Shown here: positions 56,337 through 64,000 of the stretch, in pieces | Layout: every line of letters begins with the position of its first letter | Numbering within the stretch: position 1 is the stretch's first letter | Source: Tritrichomonas musculus | Taxonomy: Eukaryota; Parabasalia; Tritrichomonadida; Tritrichomonadidae | Direction of reading: 5' to 3' | DNA: 64,000 nucleotides | Assembly: GCA_039105265.1 (NCBI GenBank) | Contig: JAPFFF010000005.1 | Location: 2,155,501 to 2,219,500, forward strand | Notes under the pieces: generated by a model | What the model was told of the DNA's origin: nothing | Databases searched by the model: none | What the model saw: the letters and a program-made list of their open reading frames with translations, nothing else | Position numbers and translations under genes: made by a program

Positions 56337-57772
56337 CTTTTGCGCTTCCATTGAGAAAAAAAATGAATAACAGATAAGGGGATATCAGGTATGTTTTAAT
56401 ACAAATGAATTTGATATCAACAGTGCCAAATTCACACAATATCTACATATTTAGCATAGTTGACACCATTGCCAATATGTCAGGTTACATACTAGGTACA
56501 CTACTATACTACTATAGATAATTTACAAATTATTAGTAAATATTCATATTTAATTGTTATATTGGGAGTTACCATCAATTAATGTCCTATAATAGCCTAA
56601 AAAATCTCCTTTCTTATATTATAAATATATTTATTGATCAAATACTTTGTATTTAGTTTTATTTATGCAATCACTAATGATATAAAGTTTTAATGAATAT
56701 TCGAGACAATCACAATTAGACCTCTATTTTGTTAGTATTTATCCTGGAAGAATACAAAAATATTTATCTTTTATTTTTCTTTTTTAATATTTATTATAAT
56801 TTCATTGTTACTAAAAGTATAATAAGTAGTATACTTTAGGCTGTTGTTTCTAAACTGCCACCTAGACCTAACCGCACCAACGATATCACTGTGTTTTCTA
56901 CAAAAAAAAAAAACTCTAACTTTTCTAGTCGTCATAAATAATTTCATTATCTTCATTATCAACCATTTCAATACCTCTATCAAACATGGCACTTGCTATG
57001 GTAAGATGAGTTATGTTTTCATTAATTTGTGTATTTGAACTAGTGAATAGAAAGGCCTCATTATTAAGATAAATTGTTGAGGAAAGTTATAGTATACATA
57101 ATTTTAGGATTTTTAGCATCATCACATTCAACATAAACATGTACTCTCTTTTCAGAAGTTTTGTTTTGATATGTTTCAGTATATGGATAGAATAAATTAG
57201 CATAATATTTATTAATTTATTATGTACACTATAACTTTCCAACATTGACCGAACATGTGATAAATCAACATTCTATTAAATTTGGGTTGACAAGTTCATT
57301 TTTCTCTTCGAGAGCTGCAATTCTGGCTTCAAAAACGGCTATCGTAGTTTTTAAACTCGTATTCTCAGCCTCAAATGTCTCAATTCTGCCTTTAAGTATA
57401 TCTAAAGCTCCATTTGTTTCATCAACAGTGAGATAAGTATTCAATATTTTTGTTATCTCTTCGTCGTTAGCATGTGAGTTTTCTTCAATATGATCGTTTA
57501 TAAATCATAGCATCTCGTAAATATACTAACTCACAGAGATAAACATATATCTTCCACACAAACAAAAGAGAATCTTATTCAGAGTCCTAACATTGAGGAC
57601 TTCATTTGCTTGTAGAAATTATATATCTCTCCTTCAATCTATATAAATACTGAAGTTTGGTATTAATATCAGTGGATCTTGCAGGTTTTATTTTTATATC
57701 AAAAAATAATGAAGATTTTAATATGATATACTGGTACATGAAATCAAATAGTCTTATATAAATGTTAAAGTC
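56337..57772. other. Spacer of element 2
   Basis: This is non-inverted DNA between the arms. It holds the minus-strand gene scraps listed separately and otherwise AT-rich sequence. An ACTAACTCACAG at 57525-57536 resembles the trichomonad 3' intron motif but no matching 5' site is seen. Confidence 0.55.
56929..57505 (-). pseudogene. Scraps of an unknown coiled-coil gene
   Basis: Three short minus-strand frames follow each other. The first (about 57268-57505) reads a coiled coil of heptads: NDEEITKILNTYLTVDETNG, LDILKGRIETFEAENTSLKT, IAVFEARIAALEEKNEL. The second (about 57075-57195) reads YTETYQNKTSEKRVHVYVEC, then DDAKNPKIMYTITF. The third (about 56929-57000) reads MFDRGIEMVDNEDNEIIYDD and stops. 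All are on one strand and may be the remains of one gene captured by the element. I recognise no family. Confidence 0.45.
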
Positions 57773-58264
57773 TAGACTGCTTTTTTAAAAATATTTTTGT
57801 GCATCTATATTCAGTTTTGAATCGATATCTCAGTCATTTATAGGATAATTGTAAAGTATATATACATTAGCATAATGATATATTACTATATTTATTTAAA
57901 ATATGATAATCAAACATTCGCCCTTACATTTTCGATCATATTTTCACCTCACATTTCAGACAGTATGATATTGCCATTTTTATATCAAAATGCTCTATAT
58001 ATTGATAACAATACCATCTTAAATATTTTAAAATAGATAATTTAAATCAATTTATCACATAAAAATGCTATATATATTTTGAAGCAAATACATAATTGCA
58101 GATTAATATCTTGAATAACTCTGTTAACAATCTCAAGCGCTAATAATAACAATCAAAGTGCCATAAAAATACTTAAATAGTTATTATCATTGCCAAATTT
58201 CTTTATTTTCTTCTTTATCAGTATAGTCATCATCATTATCTTTCTTTCTCCTCTTTTGCCATCG

Positions 58265-60260
58265 TATTCTTTTTCATTTCAATCATCTTCCTCTGATCCT
58301 TTTTTTCTTCTTCTTCCTCTTCATCATCATCATCATTTTCTTCAATGCAATCATTATCGTCTTCTTCTTCTTCTCTACTATCATCATCTTCTTCTTCTCC
58401 ATCATCTTCATCATATTTTTCTTCATCATCATTATTATCGTCTTCTTTTTCTCCTCCATCATCATCATCTTCTTCATCTTCATCATTATCACCATTATCG
58501 TCTTCTTCTTCTTCTTCTTCTTCTTCATCGTCTTCTTCTTCTTCATCATCATCATTATCGTCTTCATCTTCATCATCATCATCGTCTTTTTCATCGTCTT
58601 CTTCTCCATCTCCATCTTCATCATCATCATCGTTTTTTCATTGTCGTCTTCTTCTCTATCTTCATCATCATTATCGCATTCTTCTTCGTCTTCTTCATCA
58701 TCATCTTCATCGTCTTCTTCATCGTCTTCATCATCTTCATCGTCTTCATCATCTTCATCGTCTTCATCATCATCTTCTTCTTCTTCATCGTCTTCTTCTT
58801 CATCTTCATCTTGATCATCGTCTTCTTCTTCTTCATCACCATCTTCTTCTTCTTCTTCAATGCAATCATCATCGTCTTCTTCTTCTTCTTCAATGCAATC
58901 ACCATCGTCTTCTTCTTCTTCTTCTTCACCATCTTCTTCTTCTTCTTATTCACCATCGTCTTCTTCTTCATCACCATCTTCTTCTTCTTCTTCAATGCAA
59001 TCATCATCGTCTTCTTCTTCTTCTTCAATGCAATCACCATCGTCTTCTTCTTCTTCTTCTTCACCATCTTCTTCTTCTTCTTATTCACCATCGTCTTCTT
59101 CTTCATCACCATCTTCTTCTTCTTCTTCAATGCAATCACCATCGTCTTCTTCTTCTTCTTCACCATCTTCTTCACCATCTTCTTCTTCTTCTTATTCACC
59201 ATCGTCTTCTTCTTCTTCATCACCATCTTCTTCTTCTTCTTCAATGCAATCATCATCGTCTTCTTCTTCTTCAATGCAATCATCATCGTCTTCTTCTTCT
59301 TCTTCATCACCATCTTCTTCTTCTTCTTCAATGCAATCATCATCGTCTTCTTCTTCTTCAATGCAATCATCATCGTCTTCTTCTTCATCATCACCATCTT
59401 CTTCTTCTTCTTCTTCTTCAATGCAATCATCATCTTCTTCTTCTTCATCATCACCATCTTCTTCTTCTTCTTCTTCTTCTTCAAAGCAATCATCATCGTC
59501 TTCTTCTTCTTCAATGCAATCATCATCGTCTTCTTCTTCTTCTTCATCACCATCTTCTTCTTCTTCTTCAATGCAATCATCATCTTCTTCTTCTTCTTCA
59601 ATGCAATCATCATCGTCTTCTTCTTCATCATCACCATCTTCTTCTTCTTCTTCTTCAATGCAATCATCATCATCTTCTTCTTCTTCATCACCATCTTCTT
59701 CTTCTTCTTCTTCTTCTTCAAAGCAATCATCATCGTCTTCTTCTTCTTCATCACCATCTTCTTCTTCTTCTTCTTCTTCAAAGCAATCATCATCGTCTTC
59801 TTTTTCATCATCACCATCTTCTTCTTCTTCTTCTTCAATGCAATGATCATCGTCTTCATCTTCTTCTTCAGAATCGTCTTCTTCTTCTTCTTCAATGCAA
59901 TCATCATCGTCTTCTTCTTCTTCAATGCAATCATCATCGTCTTCTTCTTCTTCTTCTTCAATGCAATCACCATCGTCTTCTTCTTCTTCAATGCAATCAT
60001 CATCGTCTTCTTCTTCTTCAATGCAATCATCATCGTCTTCTTCTTCTTCTTCTTCAATGCAATCACCATCGTCTTCTTCTTCTTCAATGCAATCATCATC
60101 GTCTTCTTCTTCTTCAATGCAATCATCATCGTCTTCTTCTTCTTCAATGCAATCATCATCGTCTTCTTCTTCTTCAATGCAATCATCATCGTCTTCTTCT
60201 TCTTCAATGAAATCATCATCGTCTTCTTCTTCTTTTTCTTCGCTATCTTCATCATCATTT
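58265..60260 (-). repeat. GAA/GAT satellite, right arm, with an amplified 30-bp unit
   Basis: About 2.0 kb of the same satellite, now with purines on the minus strand. A unit around CTTCTTCAATGCAATCATCA (about 30 bases, reading DDDDCIEEEE on the minus strand) is repeated roughly twenty times, whereas the left arm has only a few. The two arms have therefore changed independently in this part. Confidence 0.9.
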
Positions 60261-61193
60261 TTTTCCTCTTCGTCTCTTCAGTTATCATCTTTTTTGCAAT
60301 TGTCATCATCATAATTGATTTATTCATAATGAGCAAATAATGAATAAAAAGCATTTTTTAAAAAATCATTTTTAATTTATACTTTTTTATTTAAATCTGT
60401 TTATTTTCTGCGTAAAATGAAAAGTTTAATTTAATAATTACATTTTTCATAAAATTAATATTATTTTCCTCATCATATTTTAGAAATATTTGATTTTTTA
60501 CATAATGCGCGTTTGATAATACGTTTATATTTATGAATAATTATCGGATTTTCCTCGATGAAAAAAGAAAATAAAGAAGTATAAGCAGTATAACATAAAT
60601 ATACATTTAATTTAATATATATTTAATACAAATTTATGTATATTATCTATGAGGATTTTTGGATATCATTGATAAATATAAAAATTATAAAATGCAATTC
60701 ATAGCATTTACTGGAGTTATTGTATGTAAAATATGATGAAAAATCTTATATATAACGGAAAAGTGGATTACTTAAACAGAGTAATAAAAATATTGAATAT
60801 TCGAAATAAATTGATAATTATCAAATTTAAGAATTGATTAATAAGAGTATAAATAGTGAATTGAAATACGATTGTGCATTGTTTGCATACTTTTGTAGCT
60901 TTTTATTGAAACTTTTTATCGAAATCAAATTAGATATCTTGAGTGGAAATGAAATTTTCGAATAAAATTTATGCCATTATAACTTTCATCATACAGTGAT
61001 CAATATATATTTTTTGGGGATTTTTCCTCCATGAATACCTAAATTGCCTAACCAAATTTTTCAACTATTTTTTTAAATTTTTTAAAAAAATGCATAACTT
61101 TATTTTTTTTTTGAAAAAAATGCATAATAAAAAATGTTTTCAGAAAAAAATCAACTTTTTTTTTGAAAAAGTGGGAAAAAGTGAAAAGCACCC

Positions 61194-61202
61194 AAATAAA
61201 AA
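61194..61202 (+). repeat. Candidate 9-bp target duplication, right
   Basis: Second AAATAAAAA copy, matching 53212-53220. Confidence 0.55.
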
Positions 61203-61659
61203 TCTTATATAAATCCTGATCGAATAGTATTGAATTTTAAAAAGGATTTTTAATTTGAATGTATTTAAATTGATATCAAAAAACATGAATTTCTTAAAAT
61301 TCTTAAGAATAAATAATTTTATATATTGTATATATGTTGAAAATTATTATATATATATTTATGTTTTCAAATATAGTTTATTACTTTTCTTAATTTGAGC
61401 AATTACTGATTTATTATTTCAATAAAAAGGATTTTTTTTATTCAAATATTTTTTTTTTGTTAACTCATTTACCTGCGAAAGAAATAAAGCTGCTATTCAT
61501 AAAGAAATATTTTATCAACATGAAACAAATTTACTCAAAAATAATAATATATAAAAACCTTATTCATAATATAAGGAAACTAAAATTGATCGACCAACTA
61601 TTTCATTAAAATGTAACCTTTTTCTTTCAATTGAAAAGTGTAAAATTATTAAATTGCAA
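61203..61659. promoter_or_regulatory. Upstream region of the proteasome gene
   Basis: A TCATT initiator-like motif occurs at 61603-61607, but it is followed by an ATG-TAA at 61611, so transcription may start further downstream. The rest is AT-rich. Before the element came in, this region plus the 40 bases left of it would have been a shared promoter of about 500 bases for two divergent genes. Confidence 0.35.
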
Positions 61660-62460
61660 ATGAATAAAACGGGATTCGATTTCGAAAATTACCCACGTAA
61701 TCAAAAGCTTGATATCCAACCAAAAACCCTCAAGACCGGAACAACAATTGCAGCTGCTGTTTTCGATGGTGGCGTTGTATTAGGCGCAGATACCAGAGCA
61801 ACTGCAGGACCCGTCGTTGCAGTTAAAGATGAATACAAAATCCATTATATCTCCGACAACATCTGGTGCTGTGGCGCTGGAACAGCAGCAGATAATGATG
61901 AAATTACCAGACTTATATCATCAAAACTTCGCCTCTTTACAATGAACACAGGTATGCAACCACGTGTATACCAATGCGCTCAAATTCTCGCAGCTCGTTT
62001 GTTCAAATATATGGGTTATATTGGCGCTTATCTTATTGTTGCTGGCGTCGATTTCCAAGGACCTTCAGCTTATACAATATATGCAAATGGTTCTTGCTCT
62101 AAGTCTCCATTCACAACATTAGGAAGTGGTTCAATGGCTGCTGTTTCAGTCCTCGAACAAAGATGGAGGTCTAAAATGTCAGAAGCCGATTGCAAAGAAC
62201 TTGTAGCAGATGCTATTGAAGCCGGTATCACAAATGATCTTGGTTCTGGTTCTTGCGTCAACTTATGCGTTATTAAAAATACAGGACACGAATATATATC
62301 ACATTACCGTGTAACAAATGAAAGGCAATTCAGAATGAACATGCCTTCTAGAATCGGAACTGTCGAAGTTATTTCAACTGTTACAAAACCACTTCATGCA
62401 AAAGAAGTACATTTAGATATTCTTGATGACGCACCTCCTGCTGAAGCCCCTGCCCAATAA
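61660..62460 (+). CDS. PUP1: 20S proteasome subunit beta type-7 (beta-2, trypsin-like active site)
   Basis: From the ATG at 61660 the protein has 266 residues; a TTG six bases earlier is not used here. A propeptide of about 27 residues ends in LKTG, and the mature chain starts at the catalytic Thr (TTIAAAVFDGGVVLGADTRA). Catalytic partners are visible: Asp17 and Arg19 in GADTRAT and Lys33 in VAVKDEYKIHY; GSGSMAAVSVLE carries the Ser129-region motif and GSGSCVNLCVI the late strand. The C-terminal arm (SRIGTVEVISTVTKPL) that wraps the neighbouring beta-3 subunit is the hallmark of beta-2. It cuts proteins after basic residues inside the 20S core. The stop lies in TAAA. It converges with the armadillo-like gene 80 bases downstream. 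Confidence 0.97.
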   Translation: MNKTGFDFENYPRNQKLDIQPKTLKTGTTIAAAVFDGGVVLGADTRATAGPVVAVKDEYKIHYISDNIWCCGAGTAADNDEITRLISSKLRLFTMNTGMQPRVYQCAQILAARLFKYMGYIGAYLIVAGVDFQGPSAYTIYANGSCSKSPFTTLGSGSMAAVSVLEQRWRSKMSEADCKELVADAIEAGITNDLGSGSCVNLCVIKNTGHEYISHYRVTNERQFRMNMPSRIGTVEVISTVTKPLHAKEVHLDILDDAPPAEAPAQ

Positions 62461-62540
62461 ACATTAATTACTTTATTAATTTAATACTTTCTTTTAATTC
62501 AAAAAAACTATATATATATTAGACTTCATTTTCTTTATTT

Positions 62541-63986
62541 TTAATCTTCACTGAAATAATTACTCAAAAACACTTCAGCCATTTGAGATAATTGAGGACA
62601 ATTAATATTAGGTGTTGTAATTAGTTCATTTAAAGCATCAATACCTTCTATTTCAATGAACTTCTCCTTAAAGAAATATACTCTGTCGTTTATTGAAAAA
62701 ATTGAATACAATTTTTGGAGGGCATAAGAAACAAGATCATCATCATCAGTTCCTAATGCGCTTATAAAGAAATCAAACAAATTATTCTGATCTATGAGGA
62801 TTGAAAGAGTATCTAAATTAACAAATGACACAATATCTAAAATACAATATAAAATTTCGCAACTTAACTTTACACTATGGTTACGCAAAATGCTCATAAG
62901 TATTTTAATTATCATTATTTTGGTATCTTCATTTATTGATGGATTTTTATTTATGTAAACTCTAATAAATTTACAAGAGAGCGCAACAATTTTTGGGGTA
63001 ATTGATAATTGATCATCAAGAAGGAAATTGACAATTTGGGGTAATTGATCATCAAGAAGGAAATTGGTAAATTTTAAAATATTAGTCAAAATTGGAATTA
63101 TATATATTAGTTTTTTGACATTACGACTATTACACGAAAGACATTTTATCATCTGCTGTGCTAGTTTATCAATTTGAATGTTTTCAAAAAATGGCTGAAA
63201 ATCAGAAAAGATGTAAGTTAGTATTAAAACATAATAACCACTCTTTGTTGACTTATTAATAAAATTAAAAAACAATGATTGTACAAGTTCAATTAATTGA
63301 AATGTAATTGATTCATCACCATTATTTAAAGAAAGTTCAATCAAAAGCTGTAAAAGGGCATCATGAGATCCTTGATCAATTATTTTTGTTTGAGCATAAA
63401 ATGATAAAATATCCACTGATATATAATTAAGTATCAAATCACACTTGCCAGAAGAAAACTTTGCCAATTTCAATAAAGACATAATAATGAAATAAATTGA
63501 TGAAAAATTAAATGCTGATGGCCTTTGTGAAATCCCCTTATATAAAATATGAGAACATTGCTGTAAAAATCCGTTTTCGCAAAGATCATCAGCATATTCA
63601 GGAGACTTTGGTGTAATTAATGAACAAATAATACGAGATGCATAGTCTGAAATTTCGAAAATTGGACTAATAAGTAATTCAACTAGATTTAATGGAACTT
63701 TTGTTTTATTGAACGTTGGAAGATAAGTACGTGATATATACCTCGAAGCCAATTCAAAATCCTTAAGAGTTTGAATAAGCTCATAAAAAATATTTCTAGT
63801 CTCTGGAATAACTGGAAGTAGGTTATAGTCTCTATTTAAAATATTTTCGATAAAAAAAAAAATAGAAGGATCAATTTCCCAATCATATTCATTCATACCT
63901 TGGTTACTTCCATCATGTTGGCTCTTGATGAATTTTATATTATTCCCTTCATTCTCTTGGTCAATTGACGTATTTTTATAATCCAT
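62541..63986 (-). CDS. Armadillo-like helical repeat protein
   Basis: The 481-residue frame starts at an ATG 14 bases from the window end, so its promoter is outside. It is helical throughout with armadillo/HEAT-like pairs of helices: VELLISPIFEISDYASRIIC, LLQLLIELSLNNGDESITFQ, KLIYIIPILTNILKFTNFLL, LSCEILYCILDIVSFVNLDT. It ends with IEGIDALNELITTPNINCPQ and LSQMAEVFLSNYFSED, which resembles the end of importin-alpha. A short internal duplication gives FLLDDQLPQIVNFLLDDQL (DNA at 63015-63060). The first 35 residues are polar, without the basic IBB domain expected of a true importin-alpha. It is related in style to 51777-53180. The likely role is a protein-binding solenoid; cargo or partner unknown. 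Confidence 0.8.
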   Translation of the reverse strand: MDYKNTSIDQENEGNNIKFIKSQHDGSNQGMNEYDWEIDPSIFFFIENILNRDYNLLPVIPETRNIFYELIQTLKDFELASRYISRTYLPTFNKTKVPLNLVELLISPIFEISDYASRIICSLITPKSPEYADDLCENGFLQQCSHILYKGISQRPSAFNFSSIYFIIMSLLKLAKFSSGKCDLILNYISVDILSFYAQTKIIDQGSHDALLQLLIELSLNNGDESITFQLIELVQSLFFNFINKSTKSGYYVLILTYIFSDFQPFFENIQIDKLAQQMIKCLSCNSRNVKKLIYIIPILTNILKFTNFLLDDQLPQIVNFLLDDQLSITPKIVALSCKFIRVYINKNPSINEDTKIMIIKILMSILRNHSVKLSCEILYCILDIVSFVNLDTLSILIDQNNLFDFFISALGTDDDDLVSYALQKLYSIFSINDRVYFFKEKFIEIEGIDALNELITTPNINCPQLSQMAEVFLSNYFSED

Positions 63987-64000
63987 AAAATTCCTTGAAA

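Larger units (their letters stand above)
53221..61193. mobile_element. Giant inverted-repeat element 2 (probable non-autonomous Mutator-like), about 8 kb
   Basis: Inverted arms run from 53229 to about 56336 and from about 57773 to 61185. Near the ends both read TTCACTTTTTCCCACTTTTT, and the outermost bases are GGG...CCC flanked by the 9-base AAATAAAAA. The arms match closely outside a purine-rich satellite, which differs in length and unit make-up. A 1.4-kb spacer holds scraps of a gene. No transposase is seen. The element lies between two divergent host genes: it starts 40 bases from the armadillo frame and ends about 470 bases from the proteasome gene. It appears to be the same class as element 1. 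Confidence 0.72.

Noticed and set aside
57525-57536. ACTAACTCACAG, close to the trichomonad 3' intron motif
   Set aside because: No GTAYGT-type 5' site upstream on that strand, and the only gene traces nearby are on the opposite strand.
54060-60354. Very long frames rich in Ser, Met/Lys, Leu/His or Phe/Ile on both strands
   Set aside because: They are by-products of GAA/GAT triplet satellite, open in nearly all frames and with no family likeness; the Asp/Glu frame lacks an ATG.

Overview
The window looks like a gene-poor, very AT-rich stretch of a parabasalid (trichomonad) nuclear genome, probably Tritrichomonas or a close relative. The grounds are the mix of families: DUF3447-type ankyrin proteins, BspA-like TpLRR repeats, a two-repeat Myb factor, a Nim-type flavoprotein with a hydrogenosome-like leader, Polinton/Maverick genes, Tc1/mariner, pogo, hAT and probable Mutator-like elements. 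Genes show no obvious introns, and some stop codons sit inside a TAAA motif. The species is inferred, not shown.

Layout. 1-9860: two Polinton (Maverick) copies, seen as a cut-off protein-primed DNA polymerase with an HNH-like module (1-3355, minus) and a compact integrase + polymerase pair (4340-9383), joined by tandem repeats. 10021-10092: tRNA-Ala(UGC). 11.0-17.35 kb: a DUF3447-ankyrin gene on the minus strand whose seven ankyrin units are pushed apart by an AT-rich satellite with a unit of about 24-28 bp. 17.8-19.3 kb: an intact-looking Tc1/mariner copy. 20.8-25.6 kb: an ankyrin pseudogene, a whole 731-residue ankyrin gene and a decayed Sel1-repeat gene. 26.1-27.8 kb: a hAT element with perfect 8-bp target duplications, itself hit by a foldback element. 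28.5-32.4 kb: a broken ankyrin gene, then an ankyrin-BspA fusion gene. 32.8-41.8 kb: a small unknown gene, a PARP6/8-like gene, a Nim-like gene, a short secreted protein, a gutted Tc1/mariner copy and a Myb gene.

42.2-48.8 kb: a pogo-like transposase gene split by a 5.07-kb element made of two 1.41-kb inverted arms; one arm carries a further TA-inserted element. 49.4-49.7 kb: three copies of a short hairpin. 51.8-64 kb: two armadillo-like genes and the proteasome beta-2 (beta type-7) gene, with a second giant inverted-repeat element (about 8 kb, 3.1/3.4-kb arms, purine-rich GAA/GAT satellites) dropped between a divergent pair.

The host genes shown do not form one pathway: protein turnover (proteasome), transcription (Myb), ADP-ribosylation (PARP-like), redox/flavin metabolism (Nim) and expanded repeat-protein families. 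The main theme is mobile DNA: at least eight elements, several nested, and two giant palindromic elements that look like one class of non-autonomous long-TIR transposon. Several host CDS starts given here are ATGs downstream of non-ATG longest frames, since TTG starts are not expected in this lineage.
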